Below, in pieces: positions 36,560 through 46,289 of a stretch of DNA of 64,000 nt. Positions within the stretch are counted from its first letter, which is position 1. Each line of letters begins with the position of its first letter. This DNA comes from an uncultured Bacteroidales bacterium (GTDB lineage: Bacteria > Bacteroidota > Bacteroidia > Bacteroidales > Salinivirgaceae). The position numbers and the translations under genes are program-made. The stretch lies in NCBI GenBank assembly GCA_937981765.1, contig CALJOM010000003.1, forward strand, positions 1 through 64,000, read 5' to 3'. The notes beneath the pieces were generated by a model. It was not told the origin of the DNA. It saw only the letters and a program-made list of their open reading frames with translations, and made no database searches.

Positions 36560-38455
36560 TTATTTGAACCTAACAACCTCTCCTCTTCGGAAACAACCTA
36601 AAGTGAGACTGTCTTTACTAATCTCATGGTTGCGCTTGTCATTTGGGGCGAATAAAACTCGTTCTTGTCCAAAAATCCAGACACTTTGGGATGTTTTTGG
36701 GGAAAAATGTCCTAAATGCGTCATTGGTTGTCCGTAATGGCTTGACACACGCCTAGCTATTTCGGCAACATTTATAGTGGTATCAATATTAATGGTTGAA
36801 AAAGTATTTTTGTCTACAAATATAAGGGTGGGACTTGTTTCGCGAGTAGCAAAAATTTCCCTACGTTGGTTAACAACCGTAAAATTAAGTAAAAAGCTAT
36901 ACAAAACGAGAAAAAAAACAATCATTGAACTTTGAATTAAATATCGTGGTTTAGGGTTAACGTAAAAGCTGTACACTGCACCTAAAAATATGTAGAGCAA
37001 AACAAGAATAAATCGGTCGAAAAAAATATTCTCTATTTTGCTAAAAGGCATCGATGTAATAGCATTGGAATAGGTAACAATAATGTGAAGCAAGAACTTT
37101 AATATCCAAGCAACAATATTGGCAAAAGGATCAAAGAAACTGAGCGCTAATAATATAATCGCTAGTTGAATAACAACGCCAACCAGTGGGACTATTAACA
37201 AATTTCCGACAAGAAAATATGTCGGAAACTGATTAAAATAATAAAGACTTATAGGGGTTGTGCCTAATTGAGCGGCCAACGCCAAAGCACATAAACTCCA
37301 AATTTTATCCGCGAATCTGTTTTCGAAATAAAACCATGAGTTAATAGGCTCGTAGAATAAAAATATTGAAAACACGGCCAGATAAGACAGTTGAAAACCA
37401 ATATCAAAAATTATCAATGGATCGTAAAATAAAAGAATAACCGCCGAAGCGAAGAGGGAATTAACAGAAGTATATCTTTTCCCCATAGCTTCTCCGAATA
37501 CCAAAAAAGAGAACATAACACTTGCCCTAAGAACAGAGGCACTTAATCCAGTAAGAAATGCATAGAAAAATAATATAATAATGGAAACTACAACCCTAAA
37601 AATCTTTCCCGATGGAAACCTGTCAAGTGGACGGAGAAGAAATAGAACTATTAAATAGATAATTCCCACATGAAGACCGCTCACAGCGAGAACATGCATA
37701 AGACCTGCTGTAGAAAACGAGGTTCTCAATCCGGTATCCAACAACGTTTTATCGCCAATTGTAAGGGCGGATAAAACCGCAAGTTCATGTTTTGGAATCC
37801 TGTATTTTTCATAAACAGCGTAAATAAAATCTTTAATTCGATCACGAATTCGATATAAAATATTTACGGGTTGAATATCTATAACTCGAACATTGCTAAG
37901 GGGAATTTTAGCGGTGTAGTAAATTCCCTTCCTATTAGCCCAACTTTTGTAGTCAGTTTCTCCTATTTCACCAGAGTTTTCAATGAGTCGCAAATTCCCG
38001 CGGCAGGCAATTAAAGTCCCTGGTTTTAAAACTGAATCTCCCTGAACAACTAAACGAACACCTATTTCTTTAGAAATTATCGGGTCATTTTCAATTCTAA
38101 TCAATTGGGCAATGTATCTGGCAACTCCCGTTTCTTTTATTTCTGAATTTTTAACTACAGCAAAAAAAACGACTGGCTTTTCAAACGTTGGCAAATCCGT
38201 CAAAGGGGCAGAACGAAGCCCAAGCAAAATGCCGAAATTGAACATAAATATGGCGGCTAATCCACCCCATAATAAATCATAAAAAAAGGTTTTTAGTTTA
38301 TAATAGCTCCATATTAATAAAAGCCACAGCAGGGCTGCAAAGGATAATACCCAAAAATAATTCAGTGGGATTGGGAGATAATGGGAAAATAAGATTCCCG
38401 AGGCTATGAATAGAAAAATACGAGCAAAGGGTGCTTTTCTAAGAATTTCTCCCAT
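36560..38455 (-). CDS. comEC: ComEC/Rec2-family membrane channel protein, without a beta-lactamase domain
   Basis: Inner-membrane protein of the ComEC family, which carries single-stranded DNA into the cytoplasm in competent bacteria. 631 residues: N-terminal transmembrane region, the DUF4131-like soluble domain (about 85-195), and the competence domain with HVLAVSGLHVGIIYLIV near 252 and LSASVLRASVMFSF near 302, both diagnostic, inside about ten helices. The last 120 residues are soluble but lack the HxHxDH metallo-beta-lactamase motif found in many full-length ComEC proteins. That shorter form is common in Bacteroidota, from memory. Natural uptake in this organism is possible but not shown. 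Confidence 0.88.
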   Translation of the reverse strand: MGEILRKAPFARIFLFIASGILFSHYLPIPLNYFWVLSFAALLWLLLIWSYYKLKTFFYDLLWGGLAAIFMFNFGILLGLRSAPLTDLPTFEKPVVFFAVVKNSEIKETGVARYIAQLIRIENDPIISKEIGVRLVVQGDSVLKPGTLIACRGNLRLIENSGEIGETDYKSWANRKGIYYTAKIPLSNVRVIDIQPVNILYRIRDRIKDFIYAVYEKYRIPKHELAVLSALTIGDKTLLDTGLRTSFSTAGLMHVLAVSGLHVGIIYLIVLFLLRPLDRFPSGKIFRVVVSIIILFFYAFLTGLSASVLRASVMFSFLVFGEAMGKRYTSVNSLFASAVILLFYDPLIIFDIGFQLSYLAVFSIFLFYEPINSWFYFENRFADKIWSLCALALAAQLGTTPISLYYFNQFPTYFLVGNLLIVPLVGVVIQLAIILLALSFFDPFANIVAWILKFLLHIIVTYSNAITSMPFSKIENIFFDRFILVLLYIFLGAVYSFYVNPKPRYLIQSSMIVFFLVLYSFLLNFTVVNQRREIFATRETSPTLIFVDKNTFSTINIDTTINVAEIARRVSSHYGQPMTHLGHFSPKTSQSVWIFGQERVLFAPNDKRNHEISKDSLTLGCFRRGEVVRFK

Positions 38456-38466
38456 AACAGGAAGTT

Positions 38467-39909
38467 CTACTCATTATAGCGAATAATTTTAATTAAGGCT
38501 TTAACACTAAACAATTCAAGGATATTTGCCAAAAGTAAGGATAAAATTCCAAACGTTAGCAATTCAAAAATCCAAGAAAAACCAAATAAGGAAACTAAAT
38601 ACCCTATACCAAAGGTTGAACCGATAAAAACAACAATTTTTAATAAAACTTTACGTGGGATTATGATTTTGAATATTCGTTTAGAGATAAAAAATTGGGT
38701 TCCTGCGGCAAATGTCTGGGTGGTTAAACTACTTAAAGCGGCCCCTAAGGCAGAATAGCGTGGAATTAAAATAATATTTAACACAACATTTAGAATCACC
38801 GCTGCTAGAGCCATTGTATTTAGCATTCGCAACGAACCGTTGGCAGTTAAGAGGGTTCCATAAATGTAAGTTATAGAAATGGGTAGATAGCCAAGTATCA
38901 GAATTCCGAAAGTATCAGCACTATAGTCGTCCCTATGGTGATATAACACGTTAATAATATCGTGGCGGAATATAGAACAACCAACTGCCCCAATAAAAGA
39001 AGGAACAAGCAGAAAAGCAGAGGCGAGCTTAACAATTTGTGTAACGTCTTCATTCTTTTTTAGCATGAAAGAAAATATCGGCAACAACAATCCAGCTAAA
39101 AGGTAGGCAAACATGGTAAAGGCATCCAAAATTCTAAATCCCTGGGCATAGAACCCTGCATGCTCCGAACCATTGGGCAATAATCGCTCCAGAAAAACTG
39201 AATCCATCCGGTTATAAACTGACATTAGCAGTATTAATAGAGCATAGGGAAAACTCTTTTTGAGAATAACCAGAGCAAAGGTTAAATCGAAGTTAACCGA
39301 TGTCCTACCAATCCTATAGATTAGAACAAAGAGAGCAATTAAAGCCGTTAATAAATAGGCCAAAGTTTGAGAAAAGATAAACCACTCAATTCTAAAAGGA
39401 GTATCAGTATAGTTCCCCCATAACAAAAGAGAACAAATTCCAATCATAATAATTCTATCAGTAACCGAAAGAAGGCTGTCGGTTTTAAACATAAGCAAGG
39501 CAGAAATATTGCTTCGAAGATAAAGTATAAACGAGTTAAGAAACTGATTAACAATTAGCATCAATAGTAAAAACAGATGATAACCTCGATAACCAATAAC
39601 TAAGGCAAGAATCAAAGTGATAACTGCATAACCAACAGCAAGCATGAATTTAATCACTACGAGGTTGGAAAAATGTTTCCTGACCAAGAAAGAGTGTTGA
39701 GCAATGTTGCGGTTATTAAAGTTGGTTATGCCAACATCCAGGAGAATATTTAAAACTAGTGAAAGATTAAAGAGTGCAAAATAAATTCCATAGGCCCCTT
39801 CTCCAACAGAAAGTTGGATATTACGGTCAATTCCAAAAACCCAGAAGGGCTTAACAAGCAAATTGACTGTTACTAGCAAAATTACATTTACAACAAACTT
39901 CTTTTTCAA
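38467..39909 (-). CDS. Polysaccharide flippase-like membrane protein (Wzx/MATE-like)
   Basis: 480 residues, 12-14 transmembrane helices, of the MOP superfamily branch that flips lipid-linked sugars (polysaccharide biosynthesis proteins). Typical features are the N-terminal NVILLVTVNLLVKPFW segment, a central HAGFYAQGFRILDAFTMFAYLLAGLLLP stretch in the genome near 240-270, and the later AVILNVVLNIILIPRYSALGAALSSL pattern. The only in-frame start is a TTG at 39909, since a stop codon lies six codons upstream and no ATG sits near. No glycosyltransferases are adjacent, so its glycan is unknown. Confidence 0.8.
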   Translation of the reverse strand: MKKKFVVNVILLVTVNLLVKPFWVFGIDRNIQLSVGEGAYGIYFALFNLSLVLNILLDVGITNFNNRNIAQHSFLVRKHFSNLVVIKFMLAVGYAVITLILALVIGYRGYHLFLLLMLIVNQFLNSFILYLRSNISALLMFKTDSLLSVTDRIIMIGICSLLLWGNYTDTPFRIEWFIFSQTLAYLLTALIALFVLIYRIGRTSVNFDLTFALVILKKSFPYALLILLMSVYNRMDSVFLERLLPNGSEHAGFYAQGFRILDAFTMFAYLLAGLLLPIFSFMLKKNEDVTQIVKLASAFLLVPSFIGAVGCSIFRHDIINVLYHHRDDYSADTFGILILGYLPISITYIYGTLLTANGSLRMLNTMALAAVILNVVLNIILIPRYSALGAALSSLTTQTFAAGTQFFISKRIFKIIIPRKVLLKIVVFIGSTFGIGYLVSLFGFSWIFELLTFGILSLLLANILELFSVKALIKIIRYNE

Positions 39910-39971
39910 GTATAATGGTTTTGGTCATTAATAGGCATTTAATTTACAATGCAAACGATTGAAATGTACAA

Positions 39972-40601
39972 TTATTGCGGTAAAAATTGAAAAATCATTA
40001 ATCCGTCGCGCAGAGGTAATAAAACGTTTTCAAAATCTGGGTCATCATGAACGCGTTGATTAAATTTACGTAATTCTTCAGTTGATGGGTCGGCTTCATC
40101 AGAATCTAAAACTTTTCCATCCCACAGCACATTGTCGGCAATAACAACAGCTCCTCGATTAAGTTTCGGTTTAATTAACTCAAGATATTTGGTATATTCA
40201 GGTTTATGACCATCAATATAAACTAAATCAAAATTATCGGGGATTTTAGGTATAAATTCTATGGCGTTTCCGATAATTAACTGAATTTTATGATGGTATG
40301 AGCTTCCCCTGAAATTTTTCAAGATAATATCTTCGAGTTCATCATCAATTTCAATAGTAATTAATTTCCCGTCCGGAATTAAGCCTTCGCATAAACACAG
40401 GGCAGAATATCCGGTAAATGTTCCAATTTCAAGCACTCGTCGAGGTTTAACCAAACGGCTAATCAAGGCAAGAAACCTTCCTTGAACATGACCACAAAGC
40501 ATTCTGGAATTAAGAACCTTAAGATTAGTTTCGCGAAAAATACTCCTTAATAAAGGATTTTCGCAACTGGTGTGTTTTTCAATATAATCTTCTAAAGTCA
40601 T
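39972..40601 (-). CDS. SAM-dependent O-methyltransferase (catechol/caffeoyl-CoA type)
   Basis: 209-residue class I methyltransferase. SAM-binding motif VLEIGTFTGYSALCL near 60-74, acidic loop TIEIDDELED near 87, catalytic metal-binding DLVYIDGHKPEY near 125-136 and DNVLWDGKV near 155 fit the O-methyltransferase-3 family, which uses a divalent cation. Substrate unknown. It lies between the M16 peptidase (35 bases upstream) and the flippase. Confidence 0.88.
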   Translation of the reverse strand: MTLEDYIEKHTSCENPLLRSIFRETNLKVLNSRMLCGHVQGRFLALISRLVKPRRVLEIGTFTGYSALCLCEGLIPDGKLITIEIDDELEDIILKNFRGSSYHHKIQLIIGNAIEFIPKIPDNFDLVYIDGHKPEYTKYLELIKPKLNRGAVVIADNVLWDGKVLDSDEADPSTEELRKFNQRVHDDPDFENVLLPLRDGLMIFQFLPQ

Positions 40602-40636
40602 TTTTCACGGAACTAAAAGTAGGGGTGAAACAAAAG

Positions 40637-41860
40637 CTATTCAAAAATAACTGTTGAAAATTCTCTTGACGAAAATAAATCCAAACCCAACTGACGAACT
40701 TCATCAACAGAAACACTGTTTATCATGGCAATAATATCCTCCTGAGTATACGTTTTATTGGTTATCAAAAGGGTTTTTGCCTTGCTGAATAAAATATTTG
40801 AATAATTTTCTGATTCGCAAATTAGTTGGCCAATTAATCGTTTTTTAATAGTTGTTAGTTTCTTATTTGTAAGTTCTTTTTCAGTTAAATTGATAATCTC
40901 TTGATGAATGATTTTAAGGCATTTTTCAAACGATTTGTGGTCGCAGCCGAAATATATTCCAAACAAGCCACAATCTGAAAATCCGTTAAAAAATGCCTCA
41001 ACATCGTAAACAAGGCCATATTTTTCACGTAACAGTAAGTTTAATTGTGAGTTCATCGTATTCCCTCCCAAATAAGCTGTTACGAGACGCAAAGCCATAC
41101 TTCGCTCATGAAAAGCCGGAATAGCCTCAACTCCAAGCAGGCAGTGAATTTGATGTGTTTTGCGATTCTGGCGGAGGTGAAATTTTGATGCTGCAACGGG
41201 GATTTCTCGATGGACGAACGGCTCATACTCATAATCAGCAGGGAAAAAACGGCGTATATTTAGCAAAACCTTTTCCAGAGAGAAATCGCCTGCCGTACAA
41301 ATCACCATACGGTTAGGGTTTATGGCACGTTTCCAGAAATTGATGAAATGTGATCGTTGAAATTTTTCTAATGAGCTCTTTTCTCCGAGAATATTTCTTC
41401 CAATAGAATTCCCGGCAAAATGATACTCATCGTAAACATCAAATATTAGCTCCGCGGGATTATCATTATACATCTTTATTTCCTCAAGAATAACGTTTCG
41501 TTCGTTTTCAATTTCGTCTTCGGGGAACTGTGAGTTAAAGATGATATCAGATAATAGTTTAATAGTTCGATTAAAATATGCTTTAGGAACACAAGATGAA
41601 ATAACTATAAACTCTTTAGTTGTATAAGCATCGAGGGTTCCTCCAACATCCTCAACATAGTTTAAGATTTTTAAATTCGACCTTTTTTTTGTTCCTTTAA
41701 ACAACATGTGTTCAACAAAATGAGCTAATCCATGCTCGTTGGCTAACTCATCACGCGAGCCAATCCCAAACACAACCCCGAAGTATGCAGTAGGGACTTT
41801 TGTTGGAAGATGTAATAGCCTTTGTCCTGAATCGAACTGATAAAATTTAATGTTTGTCAT
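40637..41860 (-). CDS. M16-family zinc peptidase
   Basis: 407 residues, pitrilysin/processing-peptidase family. The inverted zinc motif HFVEH lies at residues 47-51, followed by the third ligand region NVILEEIKMYNDNP near 125. The second, non-catalytic half with R/Y substrate-binding residues is present (REKYGLVYDVEAFFNGF near 280). No signal peptide is visible, so it is probably cytosolic. It lies 30 bases after tRNA-Arg. Confidence 0.92.
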   Translation of the reverse strand: MTNIKFYQFDSGQRLLHLPTKVPTAYFGVVFGIGSRDELANEHGLAHFVEHMLFKGTKKRSNLKILNYVEDVGGTLDAYTTKEFIVISSCVPKAYFNRTIKLLSDIIFNSQFPEDEIENERNVILEEIKMYNDNPAELIFDVYDEYHFAGNSIGRNILGEKSSLEKFQRSHFINFWKRAINPNRMVICTAGDFSLEKVLLNIRRFFPADYEYEPFVHREIPVAASKFHLRQNRKTHQIHCLLGVEAIPAFHERSMALRLVTAYLGGNTMNSQLNLLLREKYGLVYDVEAFFNGFSDCGLFGIYFGCDHKSFEKCLKIIHQEIINLTEKELTNKKLTTIKKRLIGQLICESENYSNILFSKAKTLLITNKTYTQEDIIAMINSVSVDEVRQLGLDLFSSREFSTVIFE

Positions 41861-41890
41861 TTTAACTACGTTGGGGGAGATATAAAAAAG

Positions 41891-41962
41891 TAGCCCCGAC
41901 AGGAATCGAACCTGTATTTAAAGTTTAGGAAACTTCCGTTCTATCCATTGAACTACGGGGCC
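41891..41962 (-). tRNA. tRNA-Arg (anticodon CCT)
   Basis: On the minus strand the acceptor GGCCCCG pairs with CGGGGCT (one G-T pair). The D-arm is GTTC/GAAC, and the anticodon loop TTCCTAA lies in stem GAAGT/ACTTT. The T-arm contains GGTTCGATTCC and the discriminator is A. CCA is not encoded. It reads AGG. Confidence 0.95.
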
Positions 41963-41973
41963 GAAAAGTGGTG

Positions 41974-41981
41974 CAAAAGTA
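41974..41981 (-). promoter_or_regulatory. Promoter -7 box of tRNA-Arg
   Basis: Minus-strand TACTTTTG matches TAnnTTTG exactly, 11 bases before the tRNA 5' end. A TTTG 16 bases further upstream is slightly closer than the usual -33 spacing. Confidence 0.7.
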
Positions 41982-42023
41982 GTTATTTTAATTTTATCAA
42001 ACAATCACATCCGCACCATCAAT

Positions 42024-45000
42024 CTATAAAGCCCACAAGGCGTATATATTCAACACTTTTGCCTCAAATTCACCGATATTTGTAAAACGGTCTAAAAGCC
42101 GTCGTTTTTCGAAAGGTAAGGTTTGGTACAACTGATTTAATGCCTTAGGATCTAAAGCAACATACATTCGCACGATTTGTTTATCCTCCGAACTCATTCT
42201 ACTAATCTCATCAACTAACGGGGTTTTGTCCTTAAACTTTTCGTGGAGATAAGAAGTAAGTTCTTGTTTTAGTTCAAACCTATTATTACTTTCAATAGTT
42301 TTCATAATTTCTTGCATCACGAAATAAGCCATCTGCTCTTCACGGAGATAACCATTAGCTATTATAGGATTAGGTGAGGTAACATATGCAAGTTCCTGAA
42401 TAGAATTAATTGCCGCACGGCGTGTAATGCTATCAGCAAAGGCATAATCGCCTGTTTTGTATAGAATAGAAAAAACATTGCGGGAGAAATAATCGATCTG
42501 CATTCGTTCAAGAGGTAAAACAAAAAATCCGTATTTTAACACTTCTAACGCCTTATCCTTTTTACCTTCGATTATTAATCGTTCGGCAAGTCTGACAAAC
42601 TTATCCCTTACCCCAACAATACGAAGAGTACGTTGCTCGGTGAAGTCGTAATATACCTCCATATTGTTGATATTTCTGTACATGAATTTTTCCATCAAAT
42701 TTTTATACAGAATTTTTGTGTTGATCCTAGCCTCTCCTCCATGTTTATTCTCAATAGGTACCAATCGATAAGCAAACCCTTCGTCTTGGGTATATTTTTC
42801 CAGACTAGCAAAGGTTCCTTGTCCAATAGATGTAAAATATATAGGACGATCCCAATCGTTTGTGGCGAAAATATCTAGGATGGCGAGATCTGCTTTTCCG
42901 AGAACGTTTCCACGTAACGTAAATACAACATTTTCAACTATTTCACTAGAATCTTCTGGTTGAACAGTTCCGTTTTCTAAAACCTTCTGCCGATTAACAG
43001 GTATTAGCAACTTGCGCGAAGGAATGTAGTTTTCGCCATTTTGTAGTTTAGCCGTTCTACTGTCATCGGTAGCAAAACGAACGGCAATGCTAACAGGAAG
43101 AGGGGCCGTTCCGATCAGATCAAAAACAGTTTCGGTTTGTTTTGAAAGCAACTCTCCATCAGCTTGCTTTATATTATATTTTTCAACATTCTCTTTCCTG
43201 GATACTAACCGACCAAGATTAATGACCTGCGACGGTTTAAGATTATCGGGGTTTTGAAGTTGCGTCCAAGTATTTGCTTCAAGTTTGGGGAAATCACTAC
43301 GCTTCAAAACATCTATAATTAATCGACAATAAGAATCAAAGGCCGGTTTTAAGTCCCTTATGGAGGCTTCATATTTTTCATTAATAAACAATTCTTTGCG
43401 ATCAAAAACATATACCATATCACGTTTTCCCATAACATACTTTTCAGGTTCCATGCTAAAGGGCACAGGGGGGCTAAGCCAAACCTGTCGCCTCAGTTGG
43501 TCGATGTACCAGTCAGTACTTAAATAGGGTAAACACAAAACACGAACATCTGTTCGAACGCCCTCAACTTCTTGAATATACCATAAGGGGAAGGTATCGT
43601 TATCACCGTTGGTAAAGATTAATGCGTTGGTGTCGCAGGAATTAAGGTAATTATAAGCAAAATCTCGGGCCATGTATCGCCCAGTTCTGTCTCGATCTTT
43701 CCAATTTTCCGTCCCAAGCACTAACGGCACAGCAATAAGACCAGTTAATGTAGCAATGGTAGAGGAAACACGGTTATTAGCAACTTTTAAAATAAGCTCA
43801 TAAACAAATAAAACACTAAACCCAATCCATATTGCAAAAGCATACGTAGAGCCTGCATAAGCATAATCGCGTTCACGTGGTTGAAGTGGGGTTTGATTCA
43901 GATAAATGACAATAGCTATTCCGGTTAAGACAAAAAGCGACAGAACAACCCAAAAATCGCGTTTATGTCGAAAGTATTGATAAACAAGTCCTAATATTCC
44001 GAAAATCAGAGGTAATAGATAGTATTTGTTTTTGGAATCGTCAATCCAGGAATCGGGTAGGTTTGATTGATCACCTAAACGAAAATTATCAATAAACGGA
44101 ATTCCGGAAATCCAATTTCCATTTCCAATTTCGCCATGACCTTGAGCCTCATTTTGCCTACCAGCGAAGTTCCATAGGAAATATCTGAAATACATAAACC
44201 CAAGCTGATATGAAAATAAAAAGCGTAGGTTTTCACTAAATGTAGGTTTTACGCGAATCTCAGACTCACCGCCATAATCAACTTTAATAGGAATCCCTTT
44301 AACCTTCCCCCATTGCTTATATTGTTCAACATGAGCTTCATTTGCAGAGTACATCCTCGGGAAAAACATATAAAATCTATCGTCATACTGAATATTGTAC
44401 CCATTAACAAACTCAACATATCGTCCATCTTTCTGACGATATGACACTTTTGGCGTAGAACTAATTGCCGGTGCAGAATATACTTGGCCATAGAAAAGAG
44501 GACGATCACCGTATTGTTCGCGGTTTAAATAAGAAAGCAACGAAAACATTTGCTCAGGGTTGTTTTGATCCATTGGTGGGTTGGCTAAGGAGCGGATAAC
44601 GATCATAGCATAGGAGGTATACCCAAAGATTATAAGAGCTACCGATAGCAATACAGTGTTTAATACGACCTTATTCCTTTGATAGCTGTAATTTATACCC
44701 CAGATTAATCCAACAAAAACTAATAACGCAAAAGTGAAAAATCCGGTCTTGTAAGGTAACCCAAACCAATTAACAAACAAAAGTTCAAAAACTGATGCGA
44801 CCTTAACGGTCATTGGGATTATTCCATAGATTATTCCCCCGAGAATAACCCCGGAAATTAACAGAGCAAAAATAACCCCCTTGGCAGTAGGGGTATATTT
44901 CTTAAAATAATAGACCAAAACAATTGCCGGTATTGCAAGGAGATTCAACAAATGAACACCGATAGACAATCCCATCAAATAAGCAATTAATAGAATCCAT

Positions 45001-45518
45001 TTATTGGCATTCGGCTGGTCAGAATTTTCTTCCCATTTTAAGATTGCCCAAAAAACAATAGCAGTGAATAACGATGAAAGGGCATAAACTTCACCCTCTA
45101 CAGCAGAGAACCAAAAGGTGTCGGTAAACGTATAGCCCAATGCACCGACGAACCCAGCTCCAATTACCGCGACGGTTTTTCCGGGGTCCTCTTCGTTATT
45201 GATAATTAAAATTTTTCTAGCCAGATGGGTAATGGTCCAAAATAGAAACATTATAGTTAAAGCGCTGGCAATAGCATTCATACCATTAATTGCAGCAGCG
45301 ACATATTCCTGCGATGGTGCAAACAAGGAGGCAATGCGACCTAACATTATAAATAAAGGACTTCCGGGAGGATGACAAACCTCTAATCGATAAGCGGACG
45401 CAATAAACTCTCCGCAATCCCAAAAACTAGTAGTTAGGGGAATTGTACTTAGATATACGATTGCAGCAATAATAAAACTAATAATACCTCCGAAAAGATT
45501 AGCCTTTTTGTAATTCAT
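42024..45518 (-). CDS. DUF2723-family large membrane protein (glycosyltransferase-like)
   Basis: About 1164 residues from the ATG at 45518 (MNYKKANLFGG); longer readings would cross the likely promoter region. The N-terminal part has at least ten transmembrane helices. Its start matches the DUF2723 pattern, with FWDCGEFIASAYRLEVCHPPGSPLF (genome about 30-55), resembling the catalytic loop of protein O-mannosyltransferases, with Asp and Glu in the first periplasmic loop. A second membrane block contains PLQPRERDYAYAGSTYAFAIW near 545, then a soluble C-terminal region of about 500 residues. Family members are widespread in Bacteroidota and are suspected glycosyltransferases. Membership is clear; the reaction is inferred. 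Confidence 0.82.
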   Translation of the reverse strand: MNYKKANLFGGIISFIIAAIVYLSTIPLTTSFWDCGEFIASAYRLEVCHPPGSPLFIMLGRIASLFAPSQEYVAAAINGMNAIASALTIMFLFWTITHLARKILIINNEEDPGKTVAVIGAGFVGALGYTFTDTFWFSAVEGEVYALSSLFTAIVFWAILKWEENSDQPNANKWILLIAYLMGLSIGVHLLNLLAIPAIVLVYYFKKYTPTAKGVIFALLISGVILGGIIYGIIPMTVKVASVFELLFVNWFGLPYKTGFFTFALLVFVGLIWGINYSYQRNKVVLNTVLLSVALIIFGYTSYAMIVIRSLANPPMDQNNPEQMFSLLSYLNREQYGDRPLFYGQVYSAPAISSTPKVSYRQKDGRYVEFVNGYNIQYDDRFYMFFPRMYSANEAHVEQYKQWGKVKGIPIKVDYGGESEIRVKPTFSENLRFLFSYQLGFMYFRYFLWNFAGRQNEAQGHGEIGNGNWISGIPFIDNFRLGDQSNLPDSWIDDSKNKYYLLPLIFGILGLVYQYFRHKRDFWVVLSLFVLTGIAIVIYLNQTPLQPRERDYAYAGSTYAFAIWIGFSVLFVYELILKVANNRVSSTIATLTGLIAVPLVLGTENWKDRDRTGRYMARDFAYNYLNSCDTNALIFTNGDNDTFPLWYIQEVEGVRTDVRVLCLPYLSTDWYIDQLRRQVWLSPPVPFSMEPEKYVMGKRDMVYVFDRKELFINEKYEASIRDLKPAFDSYCRLIIDVLKRSDFPKLEANTWTQLQNPDNLKPSQVINLGRLVSRKENVEKYNIKQADGELLSKQTETVFDLIGTAPLPVSIAVRFATDDSRTAKLQNGENYIPSRKLLIPVNRQKVLENGTVQPEDSSEIVENVVFTLRGNVLGKADLAILDIFATNDWDRPIYFTSIGQGTFASLEKYTQDEGFAYRLVPIENKHGGEARINTKILYKNLMEKFMYRNINNMEVYYDFTEQRTLRIVGVRDKFVRLAERLIIEGKKDKALEVLKYGFFVLPLERMQIDYFSRNVFSILYKTGDYAFADSITRRAAINSIQELAYVTSPNPIIANGYLREEQMAYFVMQEIMKTIESNNRFELKQELTSYLHEKFKDKTPLVDEISRMSSEDKQIVRMYVALDPKALNQLYQTLPFEKRRLLDRFTNIGEFEAKVLNIYALWAL

Positions 45519-45646
45519 CGCATAAAATTTTAAAGTCGCGGCGAAGTTACAAAATATTTTTTCCAAATTTGTAAATTGAAGACAGATGTCCAAATTTTTG
45601 AAAATCACACGAAAAAAGAATATAGTTCGTTAAGAAAGGTTTGAGA

Positions 45647-46288
45647 ATGGAATCAACCCGAGGAATAGTTCTAAATATTATTCAGTTTTTGAATTCACAA
45701 TACATAGCCCATGTTTACACTGAGAAATTTGGACGAATATCTGTTATTTTTTCAAACAAGCCATCTCAAGGTTTAAAAAAAAAACTAGTCCAACCTTTAT
45801 ACTTAATCGAACTTCAAACAAATATTAATACAAAAACAGAGATTAAGAGAGCCCAAAATATTTCTCTTTGGAAACCCTACATTTCAATACCAAATAATCC
45901 ACAAAAGATATTCATAAACCTTTTCCTCGCGGAGGTGTTGTCCAAAACATTATTTGAGCAGGAACCAAACCAATCATTATTTCAATTTTGCACAAATTCG
46001 CTCCTACTATTCGACCAAACCGAAACCGAATGGAAGAACTTTCATCTGGTATTTATCGTACACCTCATGAAACACTTGGGGATTTGCCCTACATCCGAAA
46101 TGGTTTCTCCCGATCCAATAGTTCGTAGGGCTTTTGAGCTGGTCATTAATACCCCGATCCATGAATTTAGAAAGATAACGCTTTCACGAACAGAAAGAAA
46201 TTCTCTATTAGTGAAAATATTAGAGCATTATAAAAATTTTCTCCCAATTGGAGATATTTCATCCCACACGATCCTAGCCAAGCTTTAG
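45647..46288 (+). CDS. recO: DNA repair protein RecO
   Basis: RecFOR pathway mediator that loads RecA on SSB-covered gaps. 213 residues from the ATG at 45647; a TTG two codons upstream is possible. The N-terminal OB fold (ESTRGIVLNIIQFLNSQYIAHVYTEKFGRIS in the genome) is followed by a helical domain with LFLAEVLSKTLFEQEPNQSLF near 90. Two of the usual zinc cysteines are not obvious and the protein is shorter than typical RecO (about 240). Divergent from the DUF2723 gene and convergent with the unknown exported protein, 1 base apart. Confidence 0.85.
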   Translation: MESTRGIVLNIIQFLNSQYIAHVYTEKFGRISVIFSNKPSQGLKKKLVQPLYLIELQTNINTKTEIKRAQNISLWKPYISIPNNPQKIFINLFLAEVLSKTLFEQEPNQSLFQFCTNSLLLFDQTETEWKNFHLVFIVHLMKHLGICPTSEMVSPDPIVRRAFELVINTPIHEFRKITLSRTERNSLLVKILEHYKNFLPIGDISSHTILAKL

Positions 46289-46289
46289 C

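Noticed and set aside
45519-45608. Extra 30 residues at the start of the DUF2723 protein
   Set aside because: The extension is not membrane-like and covers the AT-rich intergenic region shared with recO; MNYKKANLFGG is the usual family start.
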